A stretch of DNA of 64,000 nt from Pomphorhynchus laevis. Taxonomy: Eukaryota > Acanthocephala > Palaeacanthocephala > Echinorhynchida > Pomphorhynchidae. The first letter of the stretch is position 1; each line of letters begins with the position of its first letter. This document shows positions 19,350-30,660 of the stretch, one piece after another. The notes under the pieces were generated by a model that was not told the origin of the DNA, ran no database searches, and worked only from the letters and a program-made list of their open reading frames with translations. Both the position numbers and the translations under genes were made by a program. The stretch lies in assembly GCA_012934845.2 (NCBI GenBank), contig WNNJ02002659.1, forward strand, positions 1 to 64,000. The letters run 5' to 3'.

Positions 19350-22077
19350 ATCCGATCTCATTCTCAACCTATTCACTAAAAAATCTATCGATCTCTTCTG
19401 CCTAACTGAATCCTGGCACCCGATTCTGACGACCTCTCAATCCGCCGTTTGCTCTCTGCCGGTTGCTCACTAGTCGAATCCGCTCGCCCACTTAGCAAAT
19501 CCCCTTCTAAATTCTCTAATCATGGCGGCATTGTCGCATTCGCCCATCACCCTGCGTCTCTTCGCAAAATCACTTCCCCTTCCAGTCCTTGCTATTTTGA
19601 ACTGCTCACTTGTCGTTCTTCAAACCCGATCACTCTAGATCTCACCATTGTATACCGTCCTGGTTAATAAGATCCTACATCCTTATTTTTTACCAAACGC
19701 GCTGACCTTCTGTCCCACTGTTCTTTGTCCTCAATCCCTTCAATTGTTCTTAGCGACTTCAACATCCGCCTCGACCGTCCCCTTCCACCAAGTCAATCCA
19801 GTTCATCAACATTCTATCCAACTATAACTACAAACCCATCTTCACTGCCCCCACACATATACTTAATGTAGCACTCGACATGATCGCTGTCCCCGATCAT
19901 TTTGATGCCTACACCTCACTGTCCATCTCTGATCCTGGTCTATCCGATCACTTTCTTATCACCCTTGATCTCACTCGCAACCACACCCCTCCTCACACAC
20001 CTACAATCCTACGTCGCCCTTGGAGAAATCTTGACCTCTCCCTTCTCCGCTCTGCCTTACTCAAATCGTCAATATCATTACCCACAATACGATATTCATC
20101 TCCTCACGATCTCGCCTTCTTTTCGACTCTGAACTCACATCCACTCTCGATATTCTATTGCCCTCATGTCTCACCAACACCGTCGCTTGCTCCGTGACCC
20201 ATGGTTTGACATCCAATGCCTACTCTCAAAGCGTCGACTCCGCCATGCTTTTCGAGTCTATCACCGCTCTCTCAGACGTGATTTCTGCTCGATCACTCCG
20301 TCTTTCCGTGATTCCTATCTTGCTCTTCGCCGGTCTCATCTCCACCTACTACGTACCAAATGCAACACCTTCTGGCAGCATAAAATCATCACTTCATTTA
20401 ATTCTAAGACTCTCTGGCATACTTTTAACTCAATTCTTGCTCGTTTCGCTTCGCCGTGCAACATCAATGCCAATGATTTTTCGTCATTTCTCCAGACTAA
20501 AGTATCTACGCTGCTCTCTTACACCTCGGTCTCCATATTATCCCACTCTGCCCAGTCTACTCTCATCCATCCGGAACTCTTTCATCTTCTCCCTGTATCA
20601 CCTACAGAAGTATCATCTGTCCTCATGTCCTTGCCCAACAAAACCTCACCTGCCGATCCCCTGCCTACCCACATATTAAAATCTATATTCTCATCGATAT
20701 CCCCATTTCTCACAACCTTGTTTAACTCGTCCATCCGCAGTCGTATCTTCCCTTCACACTGGAAATCCGCAATCGTTCGTCCCCTCCTTAAGAAACAATC
20801 GCTCGACCCCTCCCTTCCTTCTAGCTATCGCCCCATTTCACTACTCCCTACTCTTTCAAAGCTCTTAGAACGCCTCATCTTAATACAAATCAACGCTTAT
20901 CTCTCCTCATACAATCTGTACCCTCTTTTCCAATCCGCTTTCCACTCTAATCACTCGAGAGAAATCGCATGCATAAAAGTGTACAACGACTTACTCATTT
21001 CTCGAGACAAGGCTCTATATAGTGTTATCATCTCCCTCGACCTCTCCTCCGCATTCGACATTGTCGACCACTCCGTCTTCCTTTCTCGCCTTCGTTATGA
21101 TTACGGCTTTTCTTCCTTCTTCGTAGCATGGTTCGTCTCATATCTATCCGACCGTTCCTCTCGCGTCTGTTCTAATTCATCATCCTCTCCTCCCATCCCT
21201 ATTTTTTGCGGGGTCCCACAAGGTTCAGTCCTAGGTCCCCTGCTTTTCTCTCTTCTGCTTGGCGATCTTTCTCCGTTTATCAAACCTTTTTCCTTAAACG
21301 TCATACAATACGCCGATGACATCCTCATCTATGCTCATGCACCCGCACATCGCATACACGATATCGGCAATTCTGCCTCCAACTGTCTTTCTTCTATCTA
21401 CGAACGTCTTTCCAATCTCCATCTCGTTCTACACGCCGACAAGTCTAAAATAATGTGGATCCTCTCCCGTAAACCAAACATATCTCCTCCCACTGTATAT
21501 TTTGCCTCATCGATCATCCCCATAGTTCACAATCTCACTTTCTTAGGCTTCCATTTCGATGATCACATTTCCCTTAAAATCTTCGTTCGTGACAAGGTTC
21601 GCTCGTCTAACTTAATTCTCTGTGACATCCGCCGTATCCGCTCCCTTATCGACTTCCGTTCTTGTATGTCTCTTCTTTCATCGCTTCTTTCCCCTAAAAT
21701 TGATTACTGCCTTAGCCTTTTTCCCAATTCTCCAAAATCCATCATCCTACCACTACAACGCTTAATTAACTCCGCCGTTCGAGTGCTCTTTCGCCCACCA
21801 TCCACATCCGCATCAAACTCCTTGTTCTGGTAACTTTTCGTCTCATCGCTGTCGGCTCCCCATCGTTCATCAACCTTCCTTTCTTAGACGACACTCGCCC
21901 CACCTCGCTATCGCTGCTTTCCCGCAATTCCCTATTACTCCACGTGCCCAACTACTCCAACAACTATGGTCTCCGATCCTTCCTCGTCGCCACCTTACTC
22001 GCCTGGAATCAACTCCCTCTCGACGTCCGCCGCACTTCCTCCTTTATCACATTTAAACACCTCCTCCGTTAACACCT
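19290..22077 (+). pseudogene. LINE ORF2 (APE-RT), broken in several places
   Basis: The largest open piece is 20166-21833 (555 codons). It spans the linker and RT from YRPISLLP through GVPQGSVLGP and QYADDILIY to the thumb, where the frame is lost. The APE domain is spread over pieces at 19350-20200 (ESWHP, DHFLITLDL). The C-terminus (LRSFLVATLLAWNQLPLDVR) lies in another frame at about 21830-22077. It is close to the intact ORF2 at 14766-17309. Confidence 0.8.
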
Positions 22078-22163
22078 CGACAAATTATTTACGTTTTTGT
22101 TTTGTTGTGGTCATGTAATCGTGCGCTGGCACGCATTTGCCACGTTAAATAAATCCTTTTTTT

Positions 22164-22240
22164 AATTCGTCAAAACATCTCCAGCAGCCTGATTAAGCCA
22201 ATCCGTTAAATATTTTACCATATTCGTTTTAATCAAAGAA
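22164..22240. repeat. Remainder of the interrupted ~111-bp repeat unit 2
   Basis: It matches 18040-18118 over about 75 bp (aattcgtcaaaacatctcca, then cctgattaagccaatccgtt) with a few differences. Confidence 0.75.
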
Positions 22241-22841
22241 TGTGATTACAAAAATTAATTTTGATTACTTTTCGGTACTATTGTTATATGGTACTTTAAT
22301 GTTCGCCGATTTCAAACTTAAACTGCTGCTCGTCGACTTCCAAAAACAGTGTGATTTCTCCTTCAACAACGTTAGTGGTATATCTTTCAATAAGCAATCA
22401 AAAGAACTAAACTGCTTCCAATCGATCGTTAAAAATCCGATCGAAAGTCGATCATTTCCGAATGTCCTCTACTCACGCAAAACGACACCTGCTGTAAAGG
22501 GGCGAGTTTGTGATTTGACGTCGTGATATTGCCTGCACTATCAGTGGCCTCCTAAGAAAACACGGACCAGTGCCGTTATGGCTGGACTCCTGCTTCCAAA
22601 CCTCAGCCCTGACTTTCACTGACAACCATGATATCAGTATAAATGCCAGCCCAATAAACACGCATGACATGCCGGATGAGAGGTAAGTTTGTATTTCTCT
22701 CTTAGCAAAGGACGTTCGTATTATACGTCGCATCCTTCGGGGAGCCAGACCAGCAGTGACGGCAAAGTACTTTGAATTCATTGACGATGTGGTGTGTAAC
22801 CCCGACTACGAACATACCTGGTCGCGCATGATTTTTTTAAA
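22241..22841. other. Region with unrecognised open frames
   Basis: Frames of 94 codons (plus, 22242-22526) and 102 codons (minus, 22473-22781) overlap. Base composition is more balanced than in the AT-rich spacers, so remnants of a gene or element are possible. No motif was recognised. Confidence 0.3.
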
Positions 22842-23195
22842 TATGATTCCACGAGTGAGGAGCGGACACAAAGAAGGAGCGGAAGTGAATATAAAAATTA
22901 TACAAATTTATTATATGGCGAAAGCGCTGAAAATGTAGGGGTCGAATAGACAGAAAGTGATTGAGGATAGTCGTAAGTTTAAAATAAATCAGAATGCAGT
23001 GAGCATCAAGCAAGATAGTAAAGTGGAAGCTTAAAGAGTGAAGAATTAATAACAATACAAATTTATTTAATGTGGCAAATGCGTACAAGCTGTACGCTTA
23101 CAAGTCCACAAACAAAAATGAGAAAGTCAAGCAGATAAATTGTTAAAATGGGATCGGATTTGTCGTTTGAAGCACTGCAGGGAAGTTGATTTGCT
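22842..23195 (-). mobile_element. L2-like LINE 3' fragments, subfamily B
   Basis: The minus strand shows the terminal hairpin and 3' UTR at 23045-23110, preceded by a short C-terminal piece of the RT (to 23195) that matches 13500-13650. A separate, older piece downstream (22842-23040) ends FRSFFVSAPHSWNHI, again an L2-like RT C-terminus. Confidence 0.65.
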
Positions 23196-23859
23196 TCTCT
23201 AATGTTGATCACCGGGCATCGCATATAAATCCCTTTGATAAAACACATACCCTTACCTTTAATATAAGAAATGAATCCGCGCGCTACGAACTGCCAACAT
23301 CCGCGATCTCGGCTGAACAATCCCCCGCTACCCCACGCACGTTGAACGAAAGGAACAGGTTTAACGAAAGGTTTTGGAAAATATAGAGCACGGCGACATC
23401 CGCGGCTCAAATAAGAAGCTCTGAAATGACTCTATACTCTTACCTTACGATCACGCTACAGCACATATCTTAAGTATACAGCATGCTCTATGCATTGATC
23501 GTCCACAATGAGGATATAACTCTTGATTCGAATTTAATCGTTCAATAGTGACGGATATATCGCTTCGGTCAGCGCTTCAGTCTTTTTCGCTCTCGTCGAG
23601 AGGAGAACTAGACGGCATAATCTAGTTACACCTAAAAGATTTACTTGGGTTTGCTGTGGGAGATTCTGCCAACAGACTGGTAAAATCGTTAGTCAATGTA
23701 ACTACATATGCTGAGCAAAACTGCTCGCCTTCAAAACAAGATGGAGAAGTCCGCCCCATCGTGTTGTTTCAGATCAGGCGTATTGCTGCAAAGCTGGAGT
23801 TGATTCGCTACGAAACTCCTTGTCGACAAACTTCTTTGGGCACAGCTCGTTGTCCGAGT
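23196..23859. other. Spacer, no gene recognised
   Basis: A 91-codon plus-strand frame at 23656-23931 runs into the LINE tail and has no recognisable motif. I saw no repeat partner for 23200-23640. Confidence 0.35.
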
Positions 23860-24075
23860 TCGAAGATGTATAGACCCACCCAGACTGAATTATGGATCGG
23901 TTGGGGGGGGCTCAGATCCCCATGGATTTGAGGCCTTGAAGCAGGAAGAAGAGCTGAATTGCCGATAGATTTCGGTCGATTTACATTGACACTAGTCGTC
24001 AACGTTTTTTTTCTTCATTTATTTGTTTTTTCTTTTTTTGTTTCTGTTTTTTTTTCGTGTACATAAGAAAATCAT
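23860..24075 (+). mobile_element. 3' end of family-2 LINE (I/Jockey-like)
   Basis: The block gatcggttggggggggctca and the following gatttgaggcc match the 3' ends of the family-2 LINEs at 32190-32240, 35660-35710 and (minus) 27180-27250. A T-rich 3' UTR follows. Confidence 0.6.
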
Positions 24076-24874
24076 TTATTTATTTATGAATTACTTGATT
24101 TACGAAATTTGCTTTAACATATCAAATAGTCGCAAGTTACAACTGTGTATTACAATTGTTGGCCATTAATAGTAAGTAATACCTCCTTTAAAAATATTAT
24201 TCTTGTATAAATCGCATTTTTATCGATATAATCCACAAATCCGTCTTTCTGTTTGTAGTTTCCATCTGTTTGTTATTAATGTATTAATTGATATTATGTA
24301 CAATTCGATAAATGCTTATATTAATTCAGCACGAGTTTATATCAATTAAATAAGTGATCAGATTATTTAAGCTGTAGCTTAGATAATTTAACTGATTAAT
24401 GAAAATATATATTTCAGAATTTAGGATAAATAAAAGAATAATTTACTTTTATTTCGCTAGCTGCTGCTTGCATCATCGGAAACAAAACGTCAAGTTTTGC
24501 TTCTGCTCCAAAATTCCATTTTAGAGCAGGATCAATAATCCTAAACTCAGTAAACTAATCTGATTTTTAGGATTATTTTATATCGTAATTTTTTGTAATT
24601 TTAATTTTTTAAGTGCAGTTGAAATTTGTGAAAATTCATGTATGACACAAACAAAGCACATGATTTTAAAAAGTAAAAACATGTTTTTTCAATGTGAGAT
24701 GCTTTCTGATGATTTTATCGAGTTTTGAAACGCATGCACATTTAGAGTAGTTTCATTGATTCCCGGTAACATGCCTTTATCACGCTGTATCAACAAATAT
24801 CAAGTTTACAATCATGTCGCGAACTGCGTGCTTTATTTGCGAAGCACATAATGTCAAGCATGCTAACAGAAAGG
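24076..24874. other. AT-rich DNA upstream of the arrestin-like gene
   Basis: No repeats or open frames of note. It presumably includes the promoter of the downstream gene. Confidence 0.4.
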
Positions 24875-24884
24875 TATATAAAGG
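24875..24884 (+). promoter_or_regulatory. TATA box of the arrestin-like gene
   Basis: TATATAAAGG lies 16 bp upstream of the first ATG (24891) and 52 bp upstream of the second (24927). With the usual 25-31 bp to the transcription start, RNA would begin at about 24900-24912, after the first ATG. This favours the second ATG as the real start. Confidence 0.55.
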
Positions 24885-24926
24885 AAGAAAATGTGTGTTT
24901 CACCATATACATTGTTAGAAGTTCAA

Positions 24927-25991
24927 ATGGGGAATTCAATTGATAACGGTAACTGTTCCGCACGGATAGTCTTGGATAGACCCGATAGAATTTACTTTGA
25001 AGGTGAGTCCGTGGATGGTCATGTAAATATCAATAGCGATGAGCCAATGAGGATAAACGGCCTCTACATCGTGCTTCGATGCAAACTGCACTATAAAAAG
25101 CTTATCAATGATACGAATATGCATTTGGCACGCAAGCAAGAGTACAGACGCGTAATATACGAACAGAAAGCATACCTTTCAGAAAGTAGCATACTATCAA
25201 TGGGAGAGTCGACCTTTTACTTTTCGCTAAACATTCACTCTGCCTTACCACCAACGTTCAATCATCAGAAATCTGTTGATGCTACATACTACTTACACGT
25301 CTTGATGTCAATGCCGAAACGACTGCGAACCTGTCGCCTTATCAGCACCAAAGTATTTATTCTGCCTAAAATTCATGTGGACAATGAAGCTGTGTGGCTA
25401 TTGGAAAAGTCAAAGCAACGCTTATACATTGACAATGATGAACATATTGACCTAAGTACAACCCATGACACTAACGAGTATATTGAAGACGTAAAATCGA
25501 TATCCGTATCTATATATCATACAGACGCTAACCTTAAATGTTCAGTAACGTTACCTGATCACAGCTTCGGCGTTAGAAAGGTTATACCCTTCACTTGTCT
25601 TATTCAAAAGTTAATACAAGACTTGACAAATTATGAAAATGATATGGAAGAGTACCAAGTTGAAATCAGTCTAATCCAGTGCACAACTGTAGACCGCAAT
25701 CTTTATCGAAACACAATCGATAAACAAGCATATAAGTTTAAATACTTCGAATCTGCAGACCAAAACATAGAATACAAAGACAGTTTTGCTCTATCTAAGG
25801 CCACGAGTCCACCTTCATACACAAATGAAGAATACGGCGTATCTATCTCTTACATGATAAGTTGCTCGCTTAAATCATGTGCTGATAAATCGGCAAACAA
25901 GCAAGTCACGACAAAAGCTTTCAAAAAGTGCGTACATATGCCCATCTTTATTTTCAATTCTGAGGTAGCTTGGGCGCACCCGCGAAAGTGA
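24927..25991 (+). CDS. Arrestin domain-containing protein (ARRDC/alpha-arrestin-like), single exon
   Basis: From the ATG at 24927 it encodes 354 residues (366 from 24891). The N-domain begins SARIVLDRPDRIYFEGESVDG, which matches the start of Arrestin_N (a beta strand, then Y..GE.V.G). It continues with the edge LPPTFNHQKSVDATYYLHV, where related proteins have lP.Sf....  v.Y.l. The C-domain covers about residues 185-325 (counting from here) and ends with a PPSYTNEEYGVSISYMIS segment, the usual Pro-Ser turn before the last strands. No C-terminal PPxY tail, no signal peptide and no membrane segment are present. Alpha-arrestins act in the cytosol as adaptors in receptor and ligase trafficking. 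The gene has no introns, so a retrocopy is possible. It is the one clear intact host gene here. Confidence 0.8.
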   Translation: MGNSIDNGNCSARIVLDRPDRIYFEGESVDGHVNINSDEPMRINGLYIVLRCKLHYKKLINDTNMHLARKQEYRRVIYEQKAYLSESSILSMGESTFYFSLNIHSALPPTFNHQKSVDATYYLHVLMSMPKRLRTCRLISTKVFILPKIHVDNEAVWLLEKSKQRLYIDNDEHIDLSTTHDTNEYIEDVKSISVSIYHTDANLKCSVTLPDHSFGVRKVIPFTCLIQKLIQDLTNYENDMEEYQVEISLIQCTTVDRNLYRNTIDKQAYKFKYFESADQNIEYKDSFALSKATSPPSYTNEEYGVSISYMISCSLKSCADKSANKQVTTKAFKKCVHMPIFIFNSEVAWAHPRK

Positions 25992-26074
25992 TAATCGATT
26001 GGCTCAAACTTAAACTCAATATTCGTTTTTGGAATATTTAAGTTGTTAATTGTTCATTTTTGTTGTACCAAAAA

Positions 26075-26080
26075 AATAAA
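26075..26080 (+). promoter_or_regulatory. AATAAA polyadenylation signal of the arrestin-like gene
   Basis: The hexamer lies 84 bp after the stop codon, within an A/T-rich 3' UTR and before a T-rich stretch at about 26091-26110. Confidence 0.6.
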
Positions 26081-26599
26081 TAACAATTGTAAACTTGTTT
26101 GACTTCGATTTTTGTGATTAATATTGTATAATTAATTATTTTATATAATTAATTTCTGTAATCTAATTATCTTTATTATTACAATGCAGAGTTTAATTCA
26201 CAGGGTTATTTACTCGATTACAACAAATCATTGATAAAGTCAATAAAATAAAATTAAAAGTAAGGCGATACTCGATTAAACGGAATGCTACAATAATTAA
26301 GAACAACCCTTCAAAAACTAGCCACGGGCTAGGATAACCATATCGCAAGGAAGACCATTCCAAGCTCGTAATGCTTTGAGGGATAATAGAGAGGATGTGT
26401 TACTTATTCTCTATTATGATTAATTATGATTAATCTCTATTAATCAAGATTTATCTTAATCGATGTTTATCCTGAAAAGTAAATTTTCTGGTTCCCCAAT
26501 ATAAAATTTTATAATTTGATCTCATAATTTTTAGATAAAATAGCTAATTTTATATGAAATAAAATTAGTATTAATATAAATAATACTAATTATCAGCTC
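26081..26599. other. AT-rich spacer
   Basis: It contains a small palindrome-prone cluster (tctattatgattaattatgattaatctctatta near 26410-26440). Nothing else is recognised. Confidence 0.4.
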
Positions 26600-27035
26600 G
26601 GGAGGAATTTTATTATCAGTTAGTGAGGAATATGTGGATGCTCTCAGTTATGGTAACTCGGTTGATGTTGTATTTTTGGATTTTTCTCCGGCCTTTGACA
26701 TAGTGACTCATGATGGAATAGTATCACTAATATGTCACCATTGTGCTTGTCGTGAAATGCGTAGTTGGGTGAACAATTCTGTTTAAAGATCCTTGAGATT
26801 GCGTATTAATAGCACACTTTCAAAGAGCAAAAAATTTTAGCGGGTGTGTCTTAAGGTTCCGTATTGGATCCGCTACTGTTTATTATCTTTACGATTTGCT
26901 TTTAAGATTTGCTCTTATCGCTTGCTGACAATGTCAAAGTTTGGAGTTTTGTCAAGAGTTCATTGGATTGTACTTCACTACAAAGTAAAGTGAAGGATAA
27001 ATGTCGTTCAACTGATATTTTGCTCAATTTAACAA
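26600..27035 (+). pseudogene. CR1-like RT fragment
   Basis: The plus strand reads SYGNSVDVVFLDFSPAFDIV, the RT motif A region, then stop-interrupted pieces corresponding to GVPQGSVLDPLL and LLADNVKVW. It matches the CR1-like family of 49-58 kb in motif spacing and is badly decayed. It ends where the 3' tail of the next LINE starts. Confidence 0.6.
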
Positions 27036-27258
27036 ATGTGTGATGATGATAATAATAAGGATTTTATTACATAACATAAAAACCGATAACTAAATAAATA
27101 ACAGAAAGGTAAAGAGTCAGAGTCACAAAAAAACTTGTCAACTGTAGATTCAATGATCTGTGCTAACTTCTTCCCAAATTAAGGTCTCAAATCCCCTGGG
27201 ATCTGAGTCCTCCAACCAAACCAACACGCCGCCCTCCGACTGAACCACCCGGGGTCTT

Positions 27259-27759
27259 TCACCCCCGAAGAGACCAGTCGGTGCGAACTATGTTGGGTAA
27301 GCGAGAGACGAGGAGCTTAAGAAACCTTAGTGTTTGCTTGGATATGGGTAACTGGTCTTTTAATCTTAAAAAGAAACGGCTGATGTCAGAGACTACGTCT
27401 TTACACCTGTGTCCAGTGAACAGGGCTGTGGTTTCATCAGCGTACATCACAAGAGGTTGTTCGCGTTTAAATGATTTAAATAAGTTAATGAAGGCGGCAA
27501 GGTATAAGATAGAAGAAAGTGGTGATCTTTGAGGAACACCCGCAATAGGGTAGAACTGACGCGCATCAGGGTTGTCTTCATAGTAAAATCGCTTGGTGTA
27601 CAACAGTATCTCCACTCTGTTAACAATTCTCGCAGGCAACCCGAGGGACCTGAGAGAAGAGATAACAAAAGGAATGGAGATGCGGTCAAATGCAGCAGAA
27701 AAGTCAAGGAAAACATCCACAGCAAGTTGATGACTATTCTCCTGACAGAACTGATGCAC
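27259..27759 (-). pseudogene. Family-2 LINE reverse transcriptase core
   Basis: This 166-residue frame holds VDVFLDFSAAFDRIS (motif A), GVPQRSPLSSILY (normally GVPQGSPLSPILY) and VMYADETTALF in place of YADD. The second catalytic Asp is thus Glu and the Gly of the PQG motif is Arg, so the enzyme is inactive as read. The SPLSPILY form separates it from the L2/CR1 families (SVLGPLLF) and points to the I/Jockey/R1 group. Confidence 0.75.
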
Positions 27760-27915
27760 TTCACCTACCGCTGAATGAGCAGAGCGACCTTTGACGAACC
27801 CATGGAAACCAGGTGGGATAACATTACGGCTACTTAAATGATCACGGATTCTACGCGCAAGTGCTTTTTCGTAGATTGATACAAGGGAATTTTGAATCGA
27901 AACGGGCCGAAGGTC

Positions 27916-29073
27916 TTAAGGACATAATACCGGATATTTTTTGGGTAAAAAAATTCTACGACTAATGTTGATGCCGGCCACATCGGATGGGGTGGCTAAT
28001 AGCATTGTGACGGCCACCTCCCTTCTTTGATCGGCTATCAAAAGCTGACAGACACGAGAAGAGAGAGGAACGACGGTTTTGGAGGTGCCCGGAAGAGGCC
28101 CCCAGGCATTGAGTATATCTGGGACAGATATATCTCTACTCCTGAAGTCTCCCCAAGGCGGGATTGGTTGTGGTGATTGAGTGGCTCCATAATTGTGTAG
28201 GGAAAGTGACTCCTCCAAAACTTTGTCAAGGCCTATACTACCAATCCACCCAGACGCTCTATCCCTCCAACAAACAAACTTATCTTTCTTGAATATCTTC
28301 CAAAAGGAAGACTGAGAAGGGTCAAGATGAGCAATACTCGCCATATCCTTACTCAGCTGGAACCAGTATCTGGTACGCCAGTATTCTTTCGAGAGCGTCT
28401 GTTTGGCAAAATAAGAGAGGTCAGGGAGATGAATTAGTTTAGCTAGGACATTGAGTTTTGTCGGAGTGGGACTGAAAATACGACCTTTATAGGTAGTCGA
28501 TAAAATCGCGGTGGCTTGCGAAGAGAGATAGGAATTAAATCCGGTTAAACTCTCATTGCCAATTCGGGGGAAGCGCTGGATCGCTGCTTGGAAGAAAGCC
28601 ACCCTGATGGGATCAAAGTGGAATCTTCTACGAAGCAGGGAGTCCTCTTCTATCCGCCAACGAATCAGGTCATGAGAGGTGGACAGATGTTGCCGCGATT
28701 GCTCCATACAGAAGGGTTTAAGCAACCACTTCTCGTGGAGCAATAATAAGTCGAGGAGTGAATTGGTTGTCGTGAAATGAAAGGAGGGAAACGGAGGTTT
28801 ATGAATAAGATAACCATTCCTGGCTCTGCGGAGTGCTGCATTAATCCAACGACCAGTTCTGTCGTTGAAGTCACCTAGTACCATGTCATAGCCGCCATCA
28901 ATTATCCCATCCAGGATGTCACGGTTCTTGTGAATCTCTCCTGGAAGAATATAGACGTTGGCTAGACTGAGGCGTTTACTGTTCTTGACGAGTGAAACTA
29001 CTAAACAAGACAGGGCTGGACAAGAGTAGTTTAAAATGAGGGAGGATCTTAAGGAGTATTTAACTAAGGTCAA
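27916..29073 (-). pseudogene. Family-2 LINE APE domain and linker
   Basis: This frame of 385 residues has MVLGDFNDRTGRW at about 63-75 (APE motif with the catalytic Asp-Phe-Asn) and STSHDLIRWRI at about 130-140 in the place of the SDH motif. The N-terminal APE part continues upstream in a broken frame to about 29270. A Trp-rich linker follows (SKEYWRTRYWFQLSKD) and leads to the RT, with a frame break at about 27916. Confidence 0.7.
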
Positions 29074-29662
29074 GAGTCCTTGAGATGAAGAGGAGTGAGG
29101 AGGGGTTATATACGGAGTATAGTGGGTATAAATGTGCTTAGGGATAAATCGAGTAATGTCCTGGGGGAGACGGATAGACCGCGTCTCCTGAAGAACTATA
29201 ACATCTGCGTCTCTACTAGATAGAAGCCTAAGGGCAGAAGCCCCCCCCCGAATTTCACTGAAGGATATTCAGTAAAAAAGGCTCGGGCTTACTCATCATT
29301 GTGATGGATTAGTTGGATTGAGAGCCGACAACCTAGACTGGGCCAGTAGTAGGAGTGATACCCCTCCCCATACAACCAGCCACAGCCTCGGGTGCCGTCC
29401 CCTGTGCGACATTATCTTCATTTCCCGGCGACCATAAGGAAGAGCCTTTAATAAGCTTCAATAGCGGAACTTTAGGGACCGAAGCCATCTTTTCTTAGAT
29501 CTTTGAACAGCCGGAGATGCAGGAATCGACGGCACACATAAGATGGAATTGACAAGATTTCGAATCAAGTTCTCCATGGACGCCAGTGTTTTCTTCTTGA
29601 ATTCGGAAATGAGCCGAATGATGTCATGATCCGTCAGTTTCCCAGTATTCTGGTTATTATTG

Positions 29663-30535
29663 CTAGATGCGACACAAAGGATACCGGACGGGCACTTCTA
29701 AAGTGATTTTTATATTGTTTAAAAACTCGACATTTTCTGGACCACGCCGGGTGGTCCAGTCCGCAATTAAAGCATTTAGCAGTAATATTACAACGCGTCT
29801 CAGCCAGTAAATCCAGACAAGACTCGGAACCACAAAAACCACAGACAAGAGGGGATTTACAATTTGATCTGCAGTGCCCTCACTTGTGGCACCCACTAAC
29901 GTGGGGGTATGTCAGGTTGTCCTCGTTAAGGATGGTGAAAGCGAGATTGTACCCAAGAAATGGGTTATTACAACTATTGGAAAGCAAACGAGCCTTGTTT
30001 AATTCTGCTGAGCAGAAGGCCACAGGGAGGGCTGCTCCATCCCTCCCTTTTAGTTGTCGCAGATTGTTAATTTTAAATTTGTTACACAAATTTATAATGT
30101 CTTCCTCCTCTAATTGAGGAGGGAAGTTATTAATCTTGAGAGAGACCAACAGCGGTTTCACCTCAATAGATGCTACGTCTTTATGAGTTTCCTCGAAATA
30201 ATTGACATAATCGTTCAAGAAATCTGGAGTAGCAAATGAAATACGAATCATGTTATCAGTAATTTTGACTTTGTTGAATATAATACGATTTCCATATCTT
30301 AAAGCAAAGTCTTTTAAGAAATATTTGAAGAATTAATGCTTTTCTGTTGGTTTTTAATCGTTACAATGCAAAGATTTTGAAGTTTTGGAATGGTGAGTAA
30401 AACCCCATCAAAAGAAACGTTACTTACTTTGTCGGAAGACAATGGGTATACCTTATTAGTCTCTGTTTCCAACGTTGAGATTGAATAGAAGTTAGAATCG
30501 TTGTTGCTGTTTCGCTTTGATGCTCTGTCGCACAA
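29663..30535 (-). pseudogene. Family-2 LINE ORF1, RRM-like region and zinc knuckles, broken
   Basis: 30314-30535 encodes SDKVSNVSFDGVLL..IPKLQNL, and 29880-30251 encodes a fold with LKINNFPPQLEEEDIINLC and LKGRDGAALPVAFCSAE, which resembles an RRM. It matches the plus-strand copies at 30.66 and 32.4 kb. The knuckles (CHKWGH, CGFCGSESC, CFNCGLDHPAW) follow in other frames at 29690-29890. ORF1 of this sort packages element RNA. Frame changes break it. Confidence 0.65.
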
Positions 30536-30660
30536 ATTTTACTAACACTGTACATTTGTTTGTGTGATGATGAGAATTGGCAAAAGTAATATTCCCTATA
30601 CAGGAAAATCATACTGAAAAATTGTGTGAACAAGTAGTACAATTGGTGCTTTAAAGATAA

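Larger units (their letters stand above)
18150..22163 (+). mobile_element. Full-length L2-like LINE, subfamily A, broken
   Basis: The limits are set by the interrupted 111-bp repeat: 5' at about 18150, 3' at about 22163. The order is 5' UTR (18150-18265), ORF1 with PHD-like finger, ORF2 with APE and RT, 3' UTR, hairpin (about 22115-22135) and A/T-rich tail. Several frameshifts and stops interrupt both ORFs: ORF1 between 18.6 and 18.7 kb and after 19.24 kb, ORF2 near 19.67, 20.14 and 21.8 kb. The insertion is about 4.0 kb. The 5' UTR shares ggatct.tatacatacaatc with the 5' UTR of the younger copy at 43.0 kb. Confidence 0.85.
27043..30560 (-). mobile_element. Family-2 LINE (I/Jockey/R1-like), nearly complete, broken
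   Basis: On the minus strand the order is ORF1 (about 30560-29500; RRM-like part then CCHC knuckles), ORF2 start (about 29270, EPFLLNILQ), APE and linker (29073-27916), RT (27900-27259), 3' UTR and a tail with ttattattatcatcatc at about 27043. There are breaks in ORF1 and between APE and RT. It lies head to head with a related plus-strand copy starting at 30661, which leaves a ~100-bp gap. Confidence 0.75.

Noticed and set aside
24708-24740. CTGATGA followed by GAAAC at 24708-24735, a hammerhead-like spacing
   Set aside because: The stretch between (ttttatcgagtttt) cannot form stem II, and no stem III with a UH cleavage site follows.
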